A stretch of DNA of 64,000 bases. Origin: Chrysomallon squamiferum. Taxonomy: Eukaryota > Mollusca > Gastropoda > Neomphalida > Peltospiridae. Each line of letters starts with the position of its first letter. Position 1 is the first letter of the stretch. Below, one piece after another: positions 14,401 through 25,200 of this stretch. The position numbers were made by a program, and so were the translations under genes. Under the pieces are notes generated by a model. It did not search any database and had not been told where the DNA came from. It saw only the letters and a list, made by a program, of their open reading frames with translations. The stretch lies in assembly GCA_012295275.1 (NCBI GenBank), contig CM022679.1, forward strand, positions 18,544,842 to 18,608,841, read 5' to 3'.

Positions 14401-17400
14401 AGTTCTTTTTAGTTGCACATAAAATCTACGGTGATTTGGCCTGGTAGGAGAAAATTCACGGCAATTTTTACACACATGTATAATATATAAGCTAACAGTA
14501 GGAACATTGAAGAAAATATACAGCCAACAAATTATATAAAATATAAAATATATAATATAATCATTTGAAACAGCGCCAGACCTTTCTAGTTGTACATAAA
14601 ATCTATGGTGATTTTGCTCTGTAGAAAATGTAACATAATGGCAATTTTGCTAAGCACATGCTACTTTCAAATGCAGAGCTTCTCTGTGTCAAAGAAGGCA
14701 CACTATAGTGTCACACATTATTTGAAAGGTAACTGCATGAGCTTTCATTTGATCCTGATAATGTAGGTTTTATTTTCAGCCAGTTTTTTTAAAAACTAGT
14801 TAGAAGGCAAGATCAAACTTTGACCCTCCTAGCTGTGCTAAAAATAACAGTGAAGCCATTTTTGCATAGATAAACCAGGCGTTTGTGGAGCAACCCTATT
14901 TTAGGACTTTTTATACATGCTGTTAATTGCTGACCATGGATGCCGAAATGTGTTTACCCCCATTGCATTTAACACTCTTGTAGAAAAGACTGGTTTAACA
15001 CACAATAAACACAATATTACCATTTAAAAGAACACATAATTGATCTTCATTTCCATGTATTTGTTTTTTATGGGATGTTTTATAGAAGGGATTTGGGAGC
15101 GGATGAAAATGGACAAAATCTGAACTTTTAACAGTTTGACCAATTATATCGGCAAGGCTGCCAGTACCTACAATATATTTATCAACATAAAACCAAGTAA
15201 AAAATAAAACAAGATTGAATTAAAAAATGCAGTAATGCTAACCTTCTTAGTTGTAAATTTCATGATATGTCGGATATTATCAATCATTAACTGACAGAAA
15301 GTACAAGATGGATCCTGAAAACACAAGATATAAAACATTATTTACATGTATTTTAATCAAATAAGATTACAGTCAGAAACACAATGCAGCAAAACAGCAT
15401 GTTTTGTGTTAATAATAGTGCACTACAAGTAACTATAACACATCTAGGAATTTATAGCAATGACAATAAATACAATTAAATATATTATGTTACATTAGGT
15501 CTTTATTAATATAAACACGCTCCTGTTAAAGTGTTTATTACTAAACCACTGAATACAGTTCACAACTTCAGTTTAACTATTTGTTTACAAATTTAAAACT
15601 GAAACAAAATTATTTATACTTGTTTATTGTAATAGTTATAATTTATCTTTCAGTCATACTATATACAGTATACCATGTTAACTGAAACGGCGATAAACAC
15701 AACTTACCCATTCTGTTATATATTTATTAGGAACTGAGATATATATAAAACAATAATTAGATAATCAAATACATGCATAAACAATTAGATAATCAAATAC
15801 ATGCCTTCTTGATGGATACTTTCTGAGTTTTCCATATAGTTTCCTTGCAATGACCAACTGCATGACATTCTTTAGCATGTTTGATATGGCTACACCAATA
15901 TGATGGTCCCCATGTACACTTGTCACTGCCCAGGGACCAACACTGACCTAAAATTAGAATAAATTGTTGTGGGCACAACTGGTATATGCTATAGCAAGTA
16001 AAACACTATATGCCTCAATTTAACAAATGAAAGTTAAGAATAAATATTAAAAACATCAAAAATATTAAATAATGTCTAAATTCAAAGATCCTGAAATATG
16101 ATGTCATCTTTCATTGTTCCTTTTTGAAGTTTTGTGCATGCACATACTAGTGAAAATCATCTTTCAGTGGCTTTGTTTAACATTCATTGATGTGAAAATA
16201 AAATTTTCATTTGACACATCCTACAACACAATAATTATCTAATTTGTTTCTGTTTCTTTTATACTTTTGGGGATCATTTCTAACCAGTGAGTACATCAGA
16301 CAGGCTAAATTTCTCAGTTCATTTTGGTTATTATAAGGGTAAAAAAAAAAAAAAAAAAAAAATGTTTCTGATAATTTATCTTAATCATTCCTGCGTAACT
16401 TACATTTTTATTATTCTGTTAAGTAATGTTTGAAGTCAAAAGAGAAATTTGTGGTCAGAACAGAAAAATGTTAAATGCTGTAACACTAAAAGGATGTGGA
16501 GCTAATGGAACAATGCAGTTGATTGCAAGTGTCATCTGGGAAATCTACTCAGGAGAAATTGTTTTTATTATATTTAAAACATTCATATACAGTTTCAATG
16601 CATAATAATACATATTTCAATTCATAGATAATGATAAAATTGCATTAGTATAATACAGAAAACTGTATTTTATCCTATTACTTAATAATGCTCACCCAGT
16701 TATAAATTCAGTAACTAACAGGTTGTGGAACTAACTCTACACTCCAGTCAAAATGCACTCAATAATACATAAATATATATATATATTTAATTATTTATTA
16801 CTATTATTATTATTACCTAAAAATTAGTTAAATGCTGATAATATTATTTTGTGACAAAGATCAGTGAAAAAAAAAAAATCAAATTAGAAAATAGCCATGG
16901 ATCCATCTTTTCAGTCAGAAATTACCTTTAGTATTATTAATTCATTTTTATGCCATTTCTGTGATATATCTTACGTTAGGATAATGCAGCATATAAATTT
17001 AATCAATATTCTTAATAGTTTGAACATACAAGTATCGACTAAAATAAAACTGCATGAGTGCATTATTTTTTTTTGGTTTATCACTCAGTTCACTGTATGT
17101 CGATGTCACCAAAAATTTTAATTGCAACTAGATGCTGTTTAAAATGATTTTATTATTTAAATTAAAGTAGTAGTAGTAGTAGTAGTAATAATAAATATTA
17201 AATAAATAAAAAATAATAATTCCGACTTTTTTCTTCTCTTAACCGCGATTTCGGAGATCATCACTATCAAACTCAAAGGGACTAAATGATATCACTTGAC
17301 TGTTGACAATACCGCTACAAGCGGTTAATTAGCAGGAACTATAATAAAGAAAACTGATATGTGATGTTATAATTTAAAGCAAAACAGAGCTCACTTGTAT

Positions 17401-17577
17401 ATATTAATGCGTTTTAATCATTTTTAAACAGAATTTAGTAAAGTAGTTTGGCCTGTGCCTGTGGCGAGATCGACATGACGACAGGCACCGTCTTTCCATC
17501 ATTTCATTAACTAAACTAAAACTTAACTTACCGTAGGCACAGAGCAGAACCATTACCAAAAGCGCTAATATTTTCAT
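2408..17577 (-). CDS. PSAP: Prosaposin (saposin precursor), 19 coding exons
   Basis: Lysosomal sphingolipid-activator precursor: saposins are cut out and help hydrolases reach membrane lipids. Exons (minus strand, in order): 17532-17577, 15805-15947, 15243-15314, 13227-13289, 13005-13064, 12765-12848, 12545-12628, 11997-12059, 11750-11809, 11046-11141, 10117-10203, 7631-7693, 7299-7358, 6809-7033, 4807-4984, 4486-4643, 3266-3346, 2797-2878 and probably 2408-2418. All phases agree, giving about 571 aa. It starts with a signal peptide (MKILALLVMVLLCAY). A SapA domain follows (CTWGPSYWCSHIKHA, about residues 17-60), then five saposin-B domains at roughly 64-140, 157-237, 258-339, 379-458 and 460-553. 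Each begins with a CxxC pair, carries the central cysteines (C..C) and ends in a C.xx.xLC motif. Intron 2 has a GC donor. No C-terminal SapA domain was found. The last exon is uncertain: reading on from 2797 gives a stop at 2774-2776 instead. Confidence 0.9.
5560..5900 (+). repeat. Old dispersed repeat, copy 1
   Basis: This intronic stretch of PSAP resembles 28030-28480 in the same orientation. Shared blocks include GAAAATACATGAACTTG (5679 and 28139 regions), a 'ttaaaatag' anchor and 'TTATCAAAGT(C/T)TG' near 5895 and 28465. Identity by eye is moderate, so this is an old copy of unknown class. Confidence 0.3.
8398..8951 (+). mobile_element. Short pogo/Tigger-type DNA transposon (MITE-like)
   Basis: The ends are inverted repeats: CAGTGGAACCTTGGGTTACA on the left and TTTGTAACCCAATGTTCCACTG on the right. 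A TA dinucleotide flanks each end (8396-8397 and 8952-8953), as expected for the Tc1/mariner-pogo superfamily. Near the right end, about 8783-8890, one frame reads GGKYKGVAVEVKKEIIAKH and then VHVSDITS. This is the psq-type helix-turn-helix start of Tigger transposases, after which the catalytic domain is missing. It therefore looks like an internally deleted derivative. It sits in a PSAP intron between the exons at 7631-7693 and 10117-10203. Confidence 0.8.
10261..10293 (+). repeat. (CACT)n / (ACTC)n microsatellite
   Basis: A tetranucleotide tract of about eight CACT units, followed by a short CT run, directly precedes the 640-bp inverted-repeat element. Confidence 0.8.
10320..10959 (+). mobile_element. 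640-bp inverted-repeat element of unknown family with a short ORF
   Basis: The left end GGTCTAGGAAAGCCACCAC and the right end (reverse complement) GGTCTAGGAAACCCCACTGG match inversely over about 11 perfect bases and then imperfectly. No certain target-site duplication was seen. Inside, 10654-10812 is an ORF of 53 codons plus stop (starts MDAGSFWNFRKLKQVS). Its frame hits a good GT donor (AAG|gtatga at 10809/10810), so it could be a first exon of a lost transposase. It lies in a PSAP intron on the opposite strand. The family was not recognised. Confidence 0.55.
14379..14650 (+). repeat. Two imperfect direct repeats of about 95 bp
   Basis: 14379-14469 and 14555-14650 share 'ATAATCATTT(C/G)AAA', 'GCCAG..CTTT.TAGTTG.A' and 'ACATAAAATCTA.GGTGATTT'. 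They are in direct orientation about 175 bp apart, inside PSAP intron 3. A weaker look-alike of the same block (gtgccagttcttcttatgac..cataaaag) occurs at the very start of the window, so the unit may be part of a dispersed family. Confidence 0.5.
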
Positions 17578-17619
17578 GGTGTTGATAGTGTACAGAAAAA
17601 CTGAAAAGATTTGTTAAAA

Positions 17620-17640
17620 AAATATATATATATATATATT
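17620..17640. repeat. Short (TA)n tract in the PSAP 5' region
   Basis: An AT-dinucleotide run lies between the TATA-like box and the start codon of PSAP. No function is visible. Confidence 0.6.
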
Positions 17641-17683
17641 TCCTGCCGCTGTGAAACTAAAATGGACGCCTGCAAGAGAAGTA

Positions 17684-17766
17684 TTATATAAACTAAAACA
17701 CATGACGAATCGTCATGTGATTTCCTCGTATTTGTCATATGACTTCCCCTTTAGTAACGAGCCAAT
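17684..17766 (-). promoter_or_regulatory. Candidate PSAP promoter: CCAAT, E-box/M-box sites, TATA-like box
   Basis: Reading toward PSAP on the minus strand, the order is a CCAAT/ATTGG pair (around 17762-17776), the palindrome GTCATATGAC (17734-17743), a perfect inverted repeat made of CACATGACGA, one central A and TCGTCATGTG (17699-17719), and a TATATAA-like box (17684-17690), with the start codon at 17577. CATGTG flanked by GTCA/TCA is the M-box form bound by MITF/TFE factors, and it resembles the CLEAR element (GTCACGTGAC) of lysosomal genes. The promoter role is inferred from position and motif order. Confidence 0.5.
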
Positions 17767-18020
17767 CAGATTGGACAAATTGATGTTCGGATTTATCGTT
17801 TACCGTTTTATTGTTGGGGTGTTGGTGGAAGCACACAAACAACAAACAAAAACAACAACAACAACAATTCTATGTATCTATAAATTGCTAATGCAAATAT
17901 ACTATTTACCTCTTGTTACGTTTTCATATGCATTTTAAGTCGGGAAATCAAAGAAAGAAAGAAACTTAATACAAAAACAAAAATAAATACATATATAATA
18001 AAGAAAATGATGAAAACAGT

Positions 18021-18021
<1 letters not shown>

Positions 18022-18073
<52 letters not shown>
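18022..18073 (+). repeat. (TAA)n microsatellite
   Basis: About 17 TAA units lie in the PSAP-REXO5 spacer. The rest of 17780-19250 shows AT-rich sequence with a poly-T run near 18464-18481 and no coding feature. Confidence 0.9.
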
Positions 18074-18074
<1 letters not shown>

Positions 18075-19258
18075 TAGAGGGCACACCCCTAATGCATTAA
18101 TGTAATAAAATCCAGACGAAAATATTTATTTGTGGTTTAATGATTATCATTAAGATGAAACCGGATACCTTCGAGATATGTACACAACAGAGCAGCTACA
18201 GTAAACGAAACAAAGTGCGTGCATGATTTGAAACGCGACATTAAAACCATTTGGGTGTAAAATAACGACATCGTATTTATCTGAATTACATTTTGCTTGT
18301 CTGAAATTATAAACAAGCTTATCGATATGAGTAAGAATAATATGGATTCTACTGTATTCCATATTTTACTAAATAATAATTAACAAACAATAAGTGATTA
18401 CAATAATAAAAAATAAAGTGTATATGTATGCGTATGAGTTTAGACATTTTTTTTTCATTTCTTTTTTTTTTTTTTTTTTTTGAGGTGGGTAACTGTGCCC
18501 TTGCATACGACTGTTATTTTATTTTTTGCTTATCCGCCCTAATCCATTAGTGATTCTTCGTATTTTGTGACATCTTCGACATCAAGTTTGTTAGGTTATC
18601 AGTACGTGTTTTGTGACATGTATCTGGTAAACTATACATGTAAATATCCGTTTTCTTTAATTCAACGAATGCTAATTAATCGGTATTGTCAACTGAAAAG
18701 TATTCAATCGGCTTCAAAACTGATGGCCTCCGAAATCTAGCAGTTATGATCAAAAGTCGGTATTTATTTCAGTAAAGCTTGAAACAATAGACTGAAATTA
18801 CAGAAATTTTCGGAACGTAAAGTGACATTATCCAGTTATTTTCATCATAAATGTAGTATTATCTTGTCTTTTTTCTTTTCTTTCCCCCAAGATCTTTCCA
18901 GTGACGCAGAAATAATTTGTTGTGCGTTTTTTTTTTTTTTCCTTTTTACTTCAAATATTTCAGTATAATTTAAATATATCTATTAAAATGCAGATAGAAT
19001 GTTTCAAACATATTAATTTGGTGGAATTATTTAAGAAATTCAAAAACAAATTCTCTTGGTATATGTTGAATATGAATTTTATTGAGATAAGAAAAAAAAA
19101 AAAAAAAAAAAAAAACGGTGCTCCTAGTCACAGGAAAAGTTCTTTATAGTTAAAGGAATATAGAAAAATGGCTCCAACCATAAATGCTAGTTAGGTTAAG
19201 TTGGTAATTTCAGTTTTTACATTTAGTTAACTTCGTTTTACGAAATGATGAGTAAAAA

Positions 19259-22200
19259 ATGTCGTTAGAAATGGAACAGTCTAAAAAGCACAAACGTACA
19301 GAATCAAAGAAAAGGAAAGCAATTGCCCTGTTGACATTAATAAAGGAACGGGAAAAAGAAGTATGCAAGTTTTCTCGACGTTGCCAATTTTTGCTTTCGT
19401 AATCGTATTATGACACCAGAGATTCTGCCCACTTACTTCTTGTTCTGTTGCTGGCGATGATATGATGGGTTATGTGAAATTAAAGGCAATTTCGCCTGTT
19501 GAACATGTCTAATAATTTAGTGTTTATGAAGCTTTTTCAGCCAGAAAAATAATTAAAATCATTAAGGCCAAAGGGTCTTTTTAATTTTATTTTTATATGT
19601 CTGATTTCCGCTTACAGTTCCAATTTTATTATTATTATAGTTATATAATAATAATAATGTATTATCAAATATATTTTTCATTATTGCCCAAGTTCACTAT
19701 CATGACAATGTATGATTTGTATCTGCTGGTGCTTGTATCCATTTGATGTGCACTACCTCAAGAACTTTTTCTTTTATGAAAACGTCTTTAGTGACTTAGT
19801 ACACATGTTTCTGTATTACATTGCTATTGAAATTTTCAATCTGTTTATCCAGTGATAAATATCTTCCAAAATTTAACGAGGCATTTAAAAAAAAAAAGAT
19901 GAGTACCATTAACTTCCAAAACGAATGTGTCATGTTAATCATGTATTTAACTTCATTGTGCAAAATGTTATCAAAATCTGCCAACCACTGTTATCTTTTT
20001 GCCATCCACAAAAATCATTTGACATGGCTGTGTTAATGTTAAACAAACTATTATCATGTTAAGTCGCATGATCAAATACTGCAGTTTAATTGGATATTCC
20101 ATTTTATTATATCTATATATAAATAATTACCTATATCATTATCCAAGGTTGAATTTTATTTTCCTGCAAAGCATATAACTGAACTATAATAATTTGCTAG
20201 TTTGTAAATTATATTAACTAATTCACATAGAAATACAAACCAGTGTTAAATTAGTTTTGTATTTCAGTGTGAATTAGTGAATATTTGTTATATCACAAAC
20301 ATTAAGGTAAGTCAGGAATCAAGTGTCTTCTTCCTGTCAAGTAAATTATCAAACATAATATTTTGTACTCTGCAAGTACATAGGTTTCGTATGATGTCAG
20401 TGCAATTACCAATAATCCCACTGACAGCCATGCTGTAGGGCATTGTTCAGATAAACTTTTGTATTCATATATTGTATGAAAGTAACTAAATGAGTCGATG
20501 AAACCGAATGCTTCATGTCAGCGTGGTCTTATTGGCATATTAATTTTTTCACTTACTCACTCGATTGTATTAGTATGTTAGTATCAAAGTATGGCTAACA
20601 CTTGAGTAGTTTGGGGATGTAAGAATTGTTCAGACAATGGAGTTAAAAGTCATGATATCCCAAAGCCAAACTCAGAAAATTTTGAGCGACAGAAGAAGAC
20701 TGCAACTTTGAAGAACAAACCAAGCAAACTTTAACCCGTGCCCAACCAAACGTCATTTTAAAGTGTTTGGATCACTTTATGAGTTTATTATAACAGGTAA
20801 TTAAATCAATTTAGTCATTACTGAAAATAATGTATTAAACCCTCAGCAAATTGGTCATAAATTTTATTACAGTCAAAATTAATAATCTGCTAATATCAAA
20901 ATTAATAACTATTTATATTTCATAAATTTTGAATGAGAATAAATGAACAAACTATAAAAATTTAACTATGAACTATTCCAATATGAAGGTAATTTTATTA
21001 ATATTATTTTTTTTTTATGTAAGAGTGGCATTGTTACCCCAGTCTTAAAATTATATATGGTTGTTAGAGACCCTATAAAAGGTAGAATCAAACCATTTGA
21101 ATTGCTGCACAAGTTACTTGCCAATAATTTTGTATGGAGTAAGTACACAGTATTTATTATTTCAAATAAATTAACATTGACATTTAGTACTAAATCATTA
21201 ATAATTTTGGTAATTACACTTAATGTGATATCAACATGATTTCAATATATTGTTCTACATATGTGTTTCTGTTAACAGAAAAAAATGCAGATATGTTTGA
21301 TCTGACTAATCCAGACTGGACATCTCTAAGAGTGGGACCAAAACCTGATGCATCTGATCCTGCTGAGAACTCATCAAAAAACATTATGAAAAAGTGAAAG
21401 GTAGAAATGTTAAGTTCCAAGCTGCCATGGCCCTGCAAGATCTTGAGATGGAGGAAGTTGCTGTTGTTGATAACACTTGTAGTTTTCAGATTAAAGGAAA
21501 ACTACAACCAGTTTCAGATGTTACAGAAGCAGAACTGGAAATTGTAGGCATGATGCAGGTGGAACTTCAGAGACATATCAGAGTTCATGGAACTTGAAGA
21601 AAAATTAAAAAGTAGTTGTTTGCTACAGAGACCCTCAAAGATGACAATGTAAGAGTAAAACATTACAGAGGATTTGTTTTACAGTACTTACAAATTTGTT
21701 TAATTTTATTTCTCCACATATCTTAGAGACCTCAAAAACAGTTTTAACAAAATTTGAAAAACTTATTTTAATGAAACATAGGTTCAATCTATGCTGACAG
21801 AATCTGGGTTAAAATTTCTGCAAATTGTGTGTCCAAGACATTTCATGATGGCATACAAATAATGGTTGTGAAGATGAAATGCTAAAACTGTTTTGCTGAA
21901 CCGAGAAGACATTCAGTTAATAATGTCTATGGAATTTTGTAGATATTTGGGAGTCAGAGTGTCAGTTATTACTGACTTCTTTGAGATATTTACAGAGAAA
22001 CCGTATAACTTATTAGCTTGAGCTGAAACTTGGTCAAATTACAAACATCATAATACTGTTAAATATTTAACTGGTATTGCAAAATGGTGTGGCAGAGCAT
22101 CAGACAAACATGGAACTTAACATTATGGTTTATTATTAAACCTTTTACCAGGTGATAGTGTGCTGGTACATAGTTTTGACATAAAGGAAAGAGCTGGGCT

Positions 22201-25200
22201 ATAAATGAGCAGAAGTGAAAATAGCAGCAGTTTCCAAAGGAAAGAAGCAGTTGCCACCTTTAGAACTTAAAGCCACCAGAAAAATAGTGTATACATTAAT
22301 TCATGTCAAGAGAGTGATTGGTCTGGTGCATAACAAGTGGACAAAATAGTTGTATCTTTTAACTAGCTAATGTATAGAACAGACCTGGGCATTTTACAGC
22401 CTCCGGGCCACGTACAGCCCTTTGGTTGACTCTGTGTAAGTAAGGTTAATTTGGAATTGCAAAATAAACATATTTTCTAACTTCACCTCATGCATGGACT
22501 AAAGCTGCATTGCTTTTATTTTGAAGGTGCTTTTTTATTCACATACAAAATGACGCAATATGTAAATCAAGATGTCTGCATGATTGAATCATCACAAGCA
22601 GGTCGCAATATGAGTTTAGCCCTCAAAATGTTTGCTCATGCTAAAATAAGAAAAGTAGATGTTGAATGCAGGATTTTCATCAAGAAATGGACTGCTTAGT
22701 ATTTATTTACTGAAGTCAGAGGTAAAGCTGTGTGTTTAGTTTGCAGAGAGCAGATTGCCATGTTTAAGGATTACAATTTGTGTCAGCATTATGAGATGAA
22801 ACACGTGGAAAAATACCAAAACTTGACTGATGCTGAAAGGGCACGGACATCAGAAGCTTTGCTAGCTAAGCTACAAAAGCAGCAAGAATTTTTTACCAAG
22901 CTTCACTAATCCAGGGATGCAGCAACCAAGGCTATCTTTGTGATATCCAACAAAATCGTTAACAGCAGTAAGCCATTCTCAGAGGTGGAGTTTGTCAAAG
23001 AGTGCTTGGTACACTCTGCAGCAAGTCCCACTGCCCAGGTGAGCCATGACGAGAAGGATCAAGGACATTGAGGGGAATTTTGAGTTTCAGCTGCAATGTG
23101 AAGTGGCAAGTTTTGACTTTTTTTTCTTGGCTTTGGGTGAGAGCTGTGATGTCTGTGACACAGCCCAGTTACTCGCATTTGTCTGTGGGATAAAGGACTT
23201 CAAGATTACAGAGGAGCTGGCTGCAACCCAATCTGTTCACGGAGGTAAATGCATGCATGGACACACTGAGACTGATATGGGACAGACTGGTAGGTGTCAC
23301 AATGGACAGTTGTCCAAATCTTACGTGGAAAAATGTTGGACTTTTGAAATCTATGCAAGATAAAGAGACTGAAATCGATGCAGATCAGAAATTGTTATTT
23401 TTGCATTGTATTATACACCAGCATGTGCTGTGCGAGTCAGTGCTAAAAATTAACCATGCTGTATTTATGTTGTAACTAAAATATCAGGGCACAAGCACTG
23501 AATCACAGGCAGTTTGTTGCACTTTTGGAGGAGCATGAGACTGAGCATAGTGACATCAGTTACCACACAGCTGAACAAGGGAAAAGAAATGAAGAATACC
23601 AAATGAGGTGGTTAGACTATAAATGTAGGCATGTAAAGGCTGCAACTAGCCTTGAACTAGAACACTTTCTTTGGAGGCCTTTTTCTCAAAATCACAGTTC
23701 AGTGACAATCATTAATATAATATGTAGTATCTTGCTTAATATCTGGAGTACAAAGACAATATTGTGATATCTTTAGAAAGCTAAGAAACTCTTTCCAACT
23801 GTATAGAAAACTCAAAATGTGTTTTGGGGTGAATGTGACTGCAAATGATCACCAATATAATGAGTCACAAATGTTAAAAATGTTTACATTTTGTTTACCA
23901 TTGTTTTGAGAAATTTGATTGAATAAATGACATTTCCTGTAAGTCAACCTCACTTTTTCATTGTTTAATCTAACATATACTCTTACCAGTCTTACCAGAT
24001 TTTGTGTCACTTTGTTACTGACATGTCGTTATTGTTAATGTAGATATTTTTGTCTATCTAATAATTAATTTATTCCATAACTGCTTTTTTATTATTATTA
24101 GTAGTAGTACAATTATTAGAATTATTACCATTATCATCATTATTGTTATTATTAATATTTTTATCATCATCATCTTTGTTATTATTATTATCATCATAAT
24201 CATCATTTTTGAAATTTTCTTTTCTTCATAAGGGTATATACATTGTAAACACTGTTATCTTTGAATAATCAGTATTTTTAAAAAGAATTTTAATTAAAAG
24301 AAATTTTGGAAATTATATTATATTATTTTATTTTATATATTTACTTCACTCATTACATTCTGTAGATAGATGATAAATTTGCCATTTTGTAACCATATCT
24401 TCTATAATTACATTTTTATATGCTGTAATAGCCATCTTTTACTTGTTTGATGTAGTTAATTTAAATGGATAAATGTAAGTAATCAAATACATATTTTGTT
24501 CATATTTTACATCATATTCACTGGTACTTTACAAAGTCATTCTTGCATGTTTTATGTTCTTTTATGAAAACTAAAATATTTTAACATTGTTTTTTCTTTT
24601 ATTGAATCTTTCCTCTTATTTTTATTGATTTCACAGGTATTTTATTAAAGAATGCCTATTTCTAAAGCTTTTTGTTTCCTGATTTAATTGTCAATTCTAA
24701 ATTAGCATAAAGGAGAAAATATGCACATCTTAATGAATAGTTGTTTTTGGATGATGTTAGCAATACATTTTGGTAATAAATGTTATAAATATTTAATTTT
24801 TCAGAAACTTGTTTACTAGTGGTTTTATAATGATATGCCATATGGTACATAAGTCAGTTATGAAACGACTTCGTACCCAGTAAAAATAATAATTATAATA
24901 GTAGTCATTTATGGATAATCATTTTAAAACACCAAATAATGACACTGAAAGTGTGAAACTCAGATCATTCCAAAAAGGTTTTTGTGTTATAATAGAGAAT
25001 AATTTAATCAGATAGTAATTAAAGAAATGTAAATTATTTTCATAATTTAGACATTTTTATATGTATATATGTGATTTATAGGTGATAAATATGTATTTTA
25101 CTATACTTTGAGGAAGAAGAATTAGAATCATTGATGTATGAAAAAGGAACAGAGAGTGACTCAAGCTCTGACAGTGATGGTGTGACTCCCCACAAGCAAA

